Made by a program: the position numbers and the translations under genes
DNA from: Mycolicibacter icosiumassiliensis
Lineage (GTDB): Bacteria > Actinomycetota > Actinomycetes > Mycobacteriales > Mycobacteriaceae
Direction: 5' to 3'
Length of the DNA: 52,721 nucleotides
Assembly (NCBI RefSeq): GCF_900078685.2
Contig: NZ_LT546166.1
Span: forward strand, 1,219,299-1,272,019
Notes under the pieces: generated by a model
What the model was told of the DNA's origin: nothing
The model's database searches: none
What the model saw: only the letters and a program-made list of their open reading frames with translations
Shown here: positions 27,998 through 37,541 of the stretch, piece by piece
Layout of the letters: each line of letters starts with the position of its first letter
Numbering within the stretch: position 1 is the first letter of the stretch

Positions 27998-29650
27998 ATG
28001 TCGATCGGATCGTGCCGCTGGGGTCGCAGGGTCGGTGCTGTCGTTCTGGCGCTGACTGCGGTGTTAGCGGCCGGGTGCGCGCCCTCCGACGGGGCGGCGT
28101 CGCACCCGAGCGTGGGTGCTCGTGCGGTTGCACTCAACGCCGATATTGTGCGGACCGGCTCCGGCCTGCTGAGGGGAACCGTCGGGCCGGATCACCGGCT
28201 GTTTCAAGGTATTCCATACGCCGCGCCGCCGGTTGGGCCGTTGCGGTGGCAACCGCCGGCGCCGATGCCGGCGTGGCCGGGCGTGCGTGACGCGGTCCGG
28301 CGCGGGCCTTGGTGCATCCAACCGGATGCCGCCGACGTCGATCCGATCAGCGAAGACTGCCTGACGCTCAACGTCTGGACGCCTACCGGCTCGGCTGCCG
28401 AGCCGCTGCCGGTCATGGTGTGGATCCACGGCGGCAGTTTCATGCGGGGGGCCGGTGACATCTACCACGCGCAACGGCTCGCCGTCCGCGGACGCATCAT
28501 CGTCGTCACCATCAACTACCGGCTGGGCGCGCTGGGCTTCCTGGCCGACCCCGCACTGGGGGACCCCGGCAACTACGGCCTGGCCGACCAGCAGGCGGCG
28601 CTGCGTTGGGTTCGCGACAACATCGACGAATTCGGCGGTGACCCAGACAAAGTGACGATCGCCGGCGAGTCCGCCGGCGGCATGTCGGTCTGCGACCACC
28701 TGGTCGCACCGGACTCGGCTGGCCTGTTCCGGTCCGCGATCATCCAGAGCGGGCCGTGCCAGGCCCAGGTCGAGGTGCCAGAAGCGCAGCGGATCAGCCG
28801 CGAATACACCGACTCCCTGGGGTGTGGCGAGCGGGGCACGGCGCAGCAGGACCCTGATGAGCAGATCGCGTCGTGCCTGCGGGCGTTGCCACCGGACCGG
28901 CTGACCACGCCGCTGTGGTACTCGCGATTCGGCACGGATCACCTCAGCGGCCCGGTAGTCGGCGGCGCGCTGCTGCCCCAGGATCCGGTGCGGGTGTTCC
29001 GGGAGCCCCCGGGTAAGGGCGGCCCCGCGGGCAAGCCGGTGCTGCTCGGAGTCAACCGTGACGAGTTCACCATGTTCGTCGCGCTGCGCTATCTACGCGT
29101 CGGCCAGGAGATCACCGCCGGGGAATACCCCGACGAGCTCAGCGACACCTTCGGCCAGGACTCCGCCGCCGCGGTGGCCGAGCACTATCCGCCGGCCGGG
29201 TTCGACGGCAGCGTCTCGCTGGCCTACGCGGCCGCTGCGACTGACGACATCTTCGCCTGCCTGGCCGACCGGATGGCCCGCGGTCTGGCAGGCGGCGCCC
29301 CCGTCTACGGCTACGAATTCGACGACCCGCACGCGCCGGCCCCGGAGTTGTACGACCAGGTGCCGTTCCCGATCGGCGCCACTCACTCCCTGGAGATGCG
29401 CTATCTGTTCGACATCGGCGGCGCCCCGCCGCTGGACTCCGCCCAACGCAGGCTGTCCGACCAGATGATCGAGTACTGGACCGGGTTCGTGGTGACCGGT
29501 GCGCCGATCGCCGTCGACCAACCCGACTGGCCAGCGATCGGAACGGGGCCCGACCGGCGGTGGATGTCACTGCGCACCGACGGCAGTCGGATGATCACCG
29601 ACTACGCCGCCGAGCACCAGTGCGACTTCTGGGCGACCATCCGCGGCTGA
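27998..29650 (+). CDS. Lipoprotein carboxylesterase (type B)
   Basis: A 550-residue exported esterase. ATG 27998 gives a lipoprotein signal with basic residues, a hydrophobic stretch and lipobox LAAGC (Cys27), so it is predicted to be anchored outside the membrane; the open frame from 27953 would spoil that. Type-B carboxylesterase features follow in order: FQGIPYAAPPVGPLRW, EDCLTLNVWTP, the oxyanion motif WIHGGSF, the nucleophile motif IAGESAGGMSV, and a catalytic histidine region near THSLEMRYLF. The length matches the family (about 500-550). It is divergent from the P450 and shares its short control region. The natural substrate is unknown. Confidence 0.9.
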   Translation: MSIGSCRWGRRVGAVVLALTAVLAAGCAPSDGAASHPSVGARAVALNADIVRTGSGLLRGTVGPDHRLFQGIPYAAPPVGPLRWQPPAPMPAWPGVRDAVRRGPWCIQPDAADVDPISEDCLTLNVWTPTGSAAEPLPVMVWIHGGSFMRGAGDIYHAQRLAVRGRIIVVTINYRLGALGFLADPALGDPGNYGLADQQAALRWVRDNIDEFGGDPDKVTIAGESAGGMSVCDHLVAPDSAGLFRSAIIQSGPCQAQVEVPEAQRISREYTDSLGCGERGTAQQDPDEQIASCLRALPPDRLTTPLWYSRFGTDHLSGPVVGGALLPQDPVRVFREPPGKGGPAGKPVLLGVNRDEFTMFVALRYLRVGQEITAGEYPDELSDTFGQDSAAAVAEHYPPAGFDGSVSLAYAAAATDDIFACLADRMARGLAGGAPVYGYEFDDPHAPAPELYDQVPFPIGATHSLEMRYLFDIGGAPPLDSAQRRLSDQMIEYWTGFVVTGAPIAVDQPDWPAIGTGPDRRWMSLRTDGSRMITDYAAEHQCDFWATIRG

Positions 29651-29667
29651 CCTGTGCCCCCTCATGC

Positions 29668-29725
29668 GCCGAGCGTGTACTCAGTACGAAGAATCCCGAA
29701 ATCTCGGACTCAGTACACGCTCGGC
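29668..29725. terminator. Bidirectional hairpin between convergent genes
   Basis: GCCGAGCGTGTACT (29668-29681) and AGTACACGCTCGGC (29712-29725) are exact reverse complements around a 30-base loop; one mismatch further in, three more pairs form. It lies between the ends of the esterase and DUF4442 genes. There is no T-run, which is common for mycobacterial terminators. A second hairpin of the same design lies at 40784-40835. Confidence 0.6.
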
Positions 29726-29751
29726 GGCGGAGCGGGCGGGTTCGGTAGCGA

Positions 29752-30225
29752 TCAGGCCGGCGTGACCCAGGTGGTGATGTCGGCATGCACCACTTCGAGG
29801 CCGGCCTTGTCGGTGATGCTGACCGGCACCACGACCTCCGTACCTTCGGTGATCGCGCCGAAGTCCGGTGGGTCCAGCCGGGCGGTCGCCCGCAACGAAG
29901 TCGTCGCCTTGGCCAGATAGGCCACGTTCATGGCCTTGGGGATCCAGCGGTGGCTGCGCGGCACGGTGGCCTCCATCAACATCCCCATCGCGACTTCAGC
30001 CGCGTTGCAGGACGCGATCGCGTGCACGGTGTGCAGATGGTTGTAGACGAACGGCCACTTGGGCACCAGCACCTCGGCGAGCCCAGGCTCCATCCGGACC
30101 ACGTGCGGCAGCACCGAGGCGAAGTAGGGGACCCGGGCCATCGCCGCGGCCGAGAACAGCCGGGTGCCGCCGGGGATGCCCGCCAGTCGTCGCCATGTTT
30201 GATAAGTACTGGTAGATCCGGTCAC
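29752..30225 (-). CDS. DUF4442 hotdog-fold protein
   Basis: A 157-residue protein that resembles the DUF4442 family, which has a hotdog fold like thioesterases. The segments ARVPYFASVLPHVVRMEPGLAEVLVPKW, NHLHTVHAIASCNAAEVAMGMLMEATVP and the beta-rich C-terminus VVVPVSITDKAGLEVVHADITTWVTP fit that fold. Thioesterase activity is possible but not shown by an obvious catalytic pair. It is convergent with the esterase gene and divergent from rpsJ, with 457 bases before rpsJ. The start is ATG 30225. Confidence 0.7.
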   Translation of the reverse strand: MTGSTSTYQTWRRLAGIPGGTRLFSAAAMARVPYFASVLPHVVRMEPGLAEVLVPKWPFVYNHLHTVHAIASCNAAEVAMGMLMEATVPRSHRWIPKAMNVAYLAKATTSLRATARLDPPDFGAITEGTEVVVPVSITDKAGLEVVHADITTWVTPA

Positions 30226-30317
30226 AACGACCTATCTTACCGGCAAGTAAGGTCGACTGCCGGGCGGCTCCGCGATTGCCGGTCCGAAGACCCGAGAGCG
30301 CTATCGCTGGGTTGATG

Positions 30318-30366
30318 CCGCGGTTCCAGCGTCGCCGCTCCTTCGTCGAGCCTCGCTGAACCGCGG
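30318..30366. repeat. Intergenic hairpin element related to the LCP coding repeat
   Basis: The arms 30318-30331 and 30354-30366 pair over 13 bases with a single bulged C (CCGCGGTTC-C-AGCG against CGCTGAACCGCGG). The reverse complement of 30318-30362 matches 8451-8495, one unit of the LCP repeat, at 39 of 45 positions, including a perfect 19-base run. It lies in the 457-base gap before rpsJ and looks like a small dispersed element. Confidence 0.7.
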
Positions 30367-30370
30367 GGAT

Positions 30371-30399
30371 TTGGCCGCTGACCCGATCTGGGGCATACT
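30371..30399 (+). promoter_or_regulatory. Candidate S10-operon promoter
   Basis: TTGGCC (30371-30376) and CATACT (30394-30399) are separated by 17 bases, in the right place for a sigma-A-type promoter of the ribosomal operon. It would give a leader of roughly 275 bases before rpsJ. Confidence 0.45.
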
Positions 30400-30682
30400 A
30401 TTCAGGTTCGCCTGCGCCGGGGTTGTCCCTGGCTGGGCATACGACCAGCGCCCACCCGGGCGCGTCCGGTCCCATTCTCGCTGTACGGAGCTTTTTCACC
30501 GTGCACGAGGCCGTGTGCGGGCGACACGCCCGACCGCGGGGACCGGTGGACCAGGACAGGTAAACAGCGGCGGTAGCGCCCAGCGCAGTGTCGACACCGG
30601 ACCCACGGGTCCGAAACAGACGAGCTGGGGCACAAAGGGTTCGAAAAACGGACCCCCTTTGCAGGAGTGAGGTAGCAGAAGC
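30400..30682 (+). promoter_or_regulatory. Structured 5' leader of the S10 operon
   Basis: This gap has no convincing gene. It holds a hairpin CGGACCC/GGGTCCG (30598-30613) and a second, bulged stem from AAAGGGTTCG (30632-30641-side) to CGGACCCCCTTT ending at 30660, immediately before the ribosome site GCAGGAGTGAGG. These could affect rpsJ translation or early termination. No known leader motif is recognised. Confidence 0.35.
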
Positions 30683-30988
30683 GTGGCGGGACAAAAGATC
30701 CGCATCAGGCTCAAGGCCTACGACCACGAGGCGATTGACGCCTCGGCGCGCAAGATCGTTGAGACGGTCACTCGTACCGGTGCGTCCGTAGTCGGCCCGG
30801 TGCCGCTGCCGACCGAAAAGAACGTGTATTGCGTTATCCGGTCCCCGCACAAGTACAAGGACTCGCGGGAGCACTTCGAGATGCGCACCCACAAGCGGTT
30901 GATCGACATCCTCGATCCCACGCCGAAGACCGTTGACGCCTTGATGCGCATCGATCTGCCGGCCAGCGTCGACGTAAACATCCAGTAG
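30683..30988 (+). CDS. rpsJ: 30S ribosomal protein S10
   Basis: S10 is a small-subunit protein and also the NusE component of antitermination complexes. The 101-residue sequence ([24 protein letters not shown], then [38 protein letters not shown]) is full length. It begins at GTG 30683, with GCAGGAGTGAGG upstream. It opens the S10 cluster, fourteen bases before rplC. Confidence 0.98.
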
Positions 30989-31002
30989 GAGCACCGAAAA
31001 CC

Positions 31003-31656
31003 ATGGCACGCAAAGGTATTTTGGGTACCAAACTGGGCATGACGCAGGTGTTCGACGAGAACAACAAGGTCGTGCCGGTCACGGTCGTCAAGGCCGGGCC
31101 CAATGTGGTCACCCGCATCCGCACCCCCGAGCGCGACGGCTACAGCGCCGTGCAGCTCGCCTACGGCGAGATCAGCCCCCGCAAGGTGAACAAGCCGGTC
31201 ACCGGTCAGTACGCCGCCGCGGGCGTCAACCCCCGCCGTCACCTCGCCGAGCTGCGTCTCGACGACGAGGCCGCTGCCGGCGCCTACGAGGTCGGCCAGG
31301 AGCTGACCGCTGAAATCTTCCAAGACGGCAGCTACGTCGACGTCACCGGAACCTCCAAGGGCAAGGGCTACGCCGGCACCATGAAGCGGCACGGCTTCCG
31401 CGGCCAGGGCGCCGGTCACGGCGCCCAGGCAGTGCACCGCCGGCCGGGTTCGATCGGTGGCTGCTCGACCCCCGGCCGGGTGTTCAAGGGCACCCGGATG
31501 TCGGGCCGGATGGGCAACGACCGCGTCACCACCCAGAACCTGGTGGTGCACAAGGTTGACGCCGAGAACGGTGTGCTGTTGATCAAGGGCGCCATTCCGG
31601 GCCGCAACGGTGGGCTGGTTCTGGTCCGCAGCGCGATCAAAAAGGGTGAGAAGTAA
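31003..31656 (+). CDS. rplC: 50S ribosomal protein L3
   Basis: L3 helps form the peptidyl-transferase region of the large subunit. The 217-residue product has the bacterial start [20 protein letters not shown] and the conserved central loop [25 protein letters not shown]. The ATG at 31003 follows an AGGAGC site. Its TAA shares one base with the rplD ATG. Confidence 0.98.
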   Translation: MARKGILGTKLGMTQVFDENNKVVPVTVVKAGPNVVTRIRTPERDGYSAVQLAYGEISPRKVNKPVTGQYAAAGVNPRRHLAELRLDDEAAAGAYEVGQELTAEIFQDGSYVDVTGTSKGKGYAGTMKRHGFRGQGAGHGAQAVHRRPGSIGGCSTPGRVFKGTRMSGRMGNDRVTTQNLVVHKVDAENGVLLIKGAIPGRNGGLVLVRSAIKKGEK

Positions 31657-32318
31657 TGGCCGGCATCAAGATTGACGTCAAGACTCCGGACGGCAAGTCC
31701 AGCGGCTCGGTTGAGCTGCCCGCCGAGCTGTTCGACGCTCCCGCCAACATCGCGCTCATGCACCAGGTGGTGATCGCTCAGTTGGCCGCGGCCCGTCAGG
31801 GTACGCACTCCACCAAGACCCGCGGTGAGGTCAGCGGCGGTGGCCGTAAGCCTTACCGGCAGAAGGGAACCGGCCGGGCCCGTCAGGGTTCGACCCGGGC
31901 GCCGCAGTTCACCGGTGGTGGCGTGGTGCACGGCCCCAAGCCGCGCGACTACAGCCAGCGCACCCCGAAGAAGATGATCGCCGCCGCCCTGCGCGGAGCG
32001 TTGTCGGACCGGGCGCGCAACGGCCGGATCCACGCGGTCACCGAGCTGGTGAGCGGACAGACCCCGTCGACCAAGGACGCCAAGACGTTCCTGGGCTCGA
32101 TCACTGACCGCAAGCAGGTGCTGGTGGTCATCGGCCGGGCCGACGAGACGGGCGCCAAGAGCGTGCGCAACCTGCCGGGTGTGCACATCCTGTCCCCGGA
32201 CCAGCTCAACACCCACGATGTGCTGCGTGCCGACGACGTGGTGTTCAGCGTCGAGGCCTTGAACGCCTACATCGCTGGAAACGCAGCGCACACCACCGCT
32301 CAGGAGGTTTCGGCCTGA
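31656..32318 (+). CDS. rplD: 50S ribosomal protein L4
   Basis: L4 lines the polypeptide exit tunnel with a long loop. The 220 residues include the tunnel loop with [30 protein letters not shown] and the C-terminal globular domain. It overlaps rplC by one base and rplW by one base. In some bacteria L4 autoregulates this operon; no such leader motif is recognisable here. Confidence 0.98.
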   Translation: MAGIKIDVKTPDGKSSGSVELPAELFDAPANIALMHQVVIAQLAAARQGTHSTKTRGEVSGGGRKPYRQKGTGRARQGSTRAPQFTGGGVVHGPKPRDYSQRTPKKMIAAALRGALSDRARNGRIHAVTELVSGQTPSTKDAKTFLGSITDRKQVLVVIGRADETGAKSVRNLPGVHILSPDQLNTHDVLRADDVVFSVEALNAYIAGNAAHTTAQEVSA

Positions 32319-32620
32319 TGGCGACCATCACCGACCCCCGCGACATCATCCTCGCGCCGGTCATCTCCGAGAAGTCCTACGGGCTGATCGAGAACAACGT
32401 GTACACGTTCGTGGTGCGACCCGACACGAACAAGACGCAGATCAAGATCGCGATCGAGAAGATCTTCGCGGTCAAGGTTGCGTCGGTGAACACCGCGAAC
32501 CGGCCGGGCAAGCGCAAGCGGTCCAAGACCGGCTACGGCAAGCGCAAAGACACCAAGCGCGCCATTGTGACTCTGGCGCCCGGCAGCAAGCCGATCGACC
32601 TGTTCGCCGCACCGGCCTGA
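32318..32620 (+). CDS. rplW: 50S ribosomal protein L23
   Basis: L23 sits at the tunnel exit and is the docking site for trigger factor and SRP. The 100-residue protein shows [26 protein letters not shown] and the [26 protein letters not shown] loop. It starts on the last base of the rplD stop and is followed by 27 bases before rplB. Confidence 0.98.
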   Translation: MATITDPRDIILAPVISEKSYGLIENNVYTFVVRPDTNKTQIKIAIEKIFAVKVASVNTANRPGKRKRSKTGYGKRKDTKRAIVTLAPGSKPIDLFAAPA

Positions 32621-32647
32621 CCGGCGTGAGAGAGAGATCTAACTGAC

Positions 32648-33484
<837 letters not shown>

Positions 33485-33501
33485 GAATCGGAGGGAAAGC
33501 G

Positions 33502-33779
33502 ATGCCACGCAGCCTCAAGAAGGGTCCGTTCGTCGACGAGCATGTGCTCAAGAAGGTCGACGTTCAGAACGAGAAGAACACCAAGCAGGTCATCAAGACC
33601 TGGTCACGTCGGTCGACGATCATCCCGGACTTCATCGGGCACACGTTCGCCGTTCACGACGGCCGCAAGCACGTCCCGGTATTCGTCACCGAGTCGATGG
33701 TCGGGCACAAGCTCGGCGAATTTGCTCCGACGCGCACCTTCAAGGGACACATCAAAGACGACCGGAAGGCTAAGCGCCG

Positions 33780-33783
<4 letters not shown>
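33502..33783 (+). CDS. rpsS: 30S ribosomal protein S19
   Basis: S19 is in the head of the small subunit near the A site. The 93-residue product begins [19 protein letters not shown] at ATG 33502, preceded by a clear GGAGGGA; the frame open from 33394 is a shadow of rplB. It ends [15 protein letters not shown]. The stop overlaps the rplV GTG (GTGA). Confidence 0.98.
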
Positions 33784-35254
<1,471 letters not shown>

Positions 35255-35256
35255 TC

Positions 35257-35673
35257 ATGTTGATTCCCCGTAAGGTCAAGCACCGCAAGCAGCACCACCC
35301 CAAGCAGCGCGGTATCGCCAGCGGCGGCACCGCGGTGACGTTCGGTGAGTACGGCATCCAGGCACTGGAGCACGCCTACGTCACCAACCGGCAGATCGAG
35401 TCGGCTCGTATCGCCATCAACCGGCACATCAAGCGTGGCGGCAAGGTGTGGATCAACATCTTCCCGGACCGTCCGCTGACCAAGAAGCCCGCCGAGACCC
35501 GGATGGGTTCCGGTAAGGGTTCGCCGGAATGGTGGGTCGCCAACGTCAAGCCGGGCCGGGTGCTGTTCGAGCTGAGCTACCCGAATGAGGCCATTGCCCG
35601 CGCCGCACTGACCCGGGCGATCCACAAGCTGCCGATCAAGGCGCGCATCGTGACCCGAGAGGAGCAGTTCTGA
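35257..35673 (+). CDS. rplP: 50S ribosomal protein L16
   Basis: L16 is needed for A-site function of the large subunit. The 138 residues run from [19 protein letters not shown] to a normal C-terminus, including the [23 protein letters not shown] and [10 protein letters not shown] segments. It lies two bases after rpsC; its TGA overlaps the rpmC ATG. Confidence 0.98.
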   Translation: MLIPRKVKHRKQHHPKQRGIASGGTAVTFGEYGIQALEHAYVTNRQIESARIAINRHIKRGGKVWINIFPDRPLTKKPAETRMGSGKGSPEWWVANVKPGRVLFELSYPNEAIARAALTRAIHKLPIKARIVTREEQF

Positions 35674-35915
35674 TGGCAGTGGGAGTTACCGCTGGCGAAC
35701 TGCGCGAGCTTAACGGCGACGAGCTCGTCGAGCAGTTGCGCGAGTCCAAAGAAGAGCTGTTCAACCTGCGTTTCCAGATGGCGACCGGGCAGCTCACCAA
35801 CAACCGTCGGCTCCGCACGGTGCGCCACCAGATTGCGCGCATCTACACCGTGTTGCGCGAACGGGAACTGGGCCTGGCGTCCGGTCCCGCTGGTTCTGAA
35901 GGCGAGGCATCGTAA
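35673..35915 (+). CDS. rpmC: 50S ribosomal protein L29
   Basis: L29 is a small helical protein at the tunnel exit. The 80-residue sequence holds [26 protein letters not shown] and [24 protein letters not shown] short Gly/Ser/Ala tail follows. It overlaps rplP and rpsQ by one base at each end. Confidence 0.97.
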   Translation: MAVGVTAGELRELNGDELVEQLRESKEELFNLRFQMATGQLTNNRRLRTVRHQIARIYTVLRERELGLASGPAGSEGEAS

Positions 35916-36232
35916 TGGCACAGGCTGCAAAGGCTAACGCCGCGGAGAAGGGTGCCAAGCACACCCCGCGCACGGAGACGGTGCGGGGCCGCCGCAAGAC
36001 CCAGATCGGCTACGTGGTCAGCGACAAGATGGAGAAGACCATCGTCGTCGAGCTCGAAGACCGTGTCCGGCACCCGCTGTACGGCAAGATCATCCGGACC
36101 ACCAAGAAGGTCAAGGCGCACGACGAGAACAACACGGCCGGCATCGGCGACCGCGTGTCGCTGATGGAGACTCGTCCGTTGTCGGCGTCGAAGCGCTGGC
36201 GCCTGGTCGAGATCCTGGAGAAGGCCAAGTAG
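35915..36232 (+). CDS. rpsQ: 30S ribosomal protein S17
   Basis: S17 binds 16S rRNA early in assembly. The 105-residue protein has a mycobacterial N-terminal extension of about 25 residues, then [45 protein letters not shown]. It closes the S10 cluster. Only six bases separate it from the end of the opposite-strand eccE-like gene, with no visible hairpin terminator between them. Confidence 0.97.
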   Translation: MAQAAKANAAEKGAKHTPRTETVRGRRKTQIGYVVSDKMEKTIVVELEDRVRHPLYGKIIRTTKKVKAHDENNTAGIGDRVSLMETRPLSASKRWRLVEILEKAK

Positions 36233-36238
36233 TAGTAG

Positions 36239-37387
36239 TTACGCCGGGACCCGGACGCGCGACACAGTTCGCTGCGGACCGGGTCCTAGCGCTATCTGCA
36301 GTGAATCCTGGGCGCTGAGGGATCGCGCCGGCACCGCCAGGGTGCGTTGTGTCGGCGTCGGCAGGCTGGTCCGCAACGCCGTCAATTGGCGGCCGTTGAG
36401 ACGGTTGAGTCCGGCCGAGGTGTTCCGGCGCAATCTGCTCGCGGTGTGGTAGCGCACCAGCACCGCGACGTCGGTGTTGCGCTGACGCGGCGTCAGGCGG
36501 ACCGTGACCGCGGTCGTGTCGGTCTCCGGCAGCCACAGCCGTTCGAGATTTTCGGTGGAGATGTCGCGCGGCGACATCCAGAACGTGGCCGCGAAGTGCT
36601 TGGGTCCCTTGTGCTCCTTCTGTTTGAGTCGGCGGCGACGTCGGCGGAGCTGGGTCGGCTGCAGGCCTGCTAGGAGGGCCGCGTCGACCGGGTCGAACTC
36701 GTCGGCCGACAGGATGCGAGCATCCAGGTGACGTTCGCACAGGTCGCGTGCCAGTCGTTCGGTGGCTACGGCCAGTGTCGCGGCGACCGAATCGCGAACC
36801 GCCACCGCCTCGGCGTTGTGCATCGGATCCATCCGCAGGATCACCCAGTTGTCCTGTAGCCCGAGGGAGTCGCACGTTCGTACCGACACGATGTCGATCC
36901 CGTCCAGGCGTACGTCGAACTGTCGCAGGCCGGCGGCGACGAGTCCAACGGGCAGCGTCGGTGCCGGCGCAGGGACGCGGCGATGCCGCCCGGCCGCTTC
37001 GGCGGGGCCAGCGGTTATGGCGATCACCGACACGAGTCGGCCGCGGTATTCGCGCACTCCGACCACGTCGCGACTGTAGCGACGGCGGTGGTCGAAACCG
37101 CGAGTGCAGCCTTCGGTGAGAAAGGCCGCAGGGGTGGCGAAGCGATCGAACAGCCGCGCCAGCACGATTGCCGTGAGCGGGACCCGGCGGTGGGTGATCA
37201 ACGCGGCCGTGGTGAGCACTGCGGCAACACCGACCGCCGGCCACCATGCGCGCTCGGTGGTCCCGAACTGGGCCGGCCAATGACCGGCTATCCACAAGAT
37301 GCCGATATCGATCAGAAACACCGTGGTCACGCGTAACCACGACAGATTGAGCCCCAACGAATGTTGCGCCCTCATCGATATGTCCAT
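36239..37387 (-). CDS. EccE-like type VII secretion protein (orphan)
   Basis: EccE is a membrane component of the ESX (type VII) secretion channel. The product from ATG 37387 (MDISMRAQHSLGLNL; GGGGGGA site upstream) is 382 residues; the frame stays open to 37486. Two N-terminal membrane helices are seen (SWLRVTTVFLIDIGILWIAG and WPAVGVAAVLTTAALIT). A periplasm-type domain follows with DVVGVREYRGRLVSVIAI, and an EccE-like C-terminal part DVAVLVRYHTASRLRR with LNRLNGRQLTALRTSLP. No eccB, eccC, eccD, mycP, PE/PPE or esx gene is in the window, so this copy is not in an ESX locus. It faces against the ribosomal genes. The family call is from pattern memory. Confidence 0.65.
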   Translation of the reverse strand: MDISMRAQHSLGLNLSWLRVTTVFLIDIGILWIAGHWPAQFGTTERAWWPAVGVAAVLTTAALITHRRVPLTAIVLARLFDRFATPAAFLTEGCTRGFDHRRRYSRDVVGVREYRGRLVSVIAITAGPAEAAGRHRRVPAPAPTLPVGLVAAGLRQFDVRLDGIDIVSVRTCDSLGLQDNWVILRMDPMHNAEAVAVRDSVAATLAVATERLARDLCERHLDARILSADEFDPVDAALLAGLQPTQLRRRRRRLKQKEHKGPKHFAATFWMSPRDISTENLERLWLPETDTTAVTVRLTPRQRNTDVAVLVRYHTASRLRRNTSAGLNRLNGRQLTALRTSLPTPTQRTLAVPARSLSAQDSLQIALGPGPQRTVSRVRVPA

Positions 37388-37541
37388 CTCATGGTTTCCC
37401 CCCAGAACTTCCATGAAGTGTGCGGTGACCGGGCTACCCGCTCCGCGTGCGAGCCAAACATCCGCCGGCGGCAAAGGCTGCCGCATCGGCAGCGGGCCGG
37501 TAGTGTCTCATCCGTTCCGGGGGCCGACGACGGAGTGAGCA

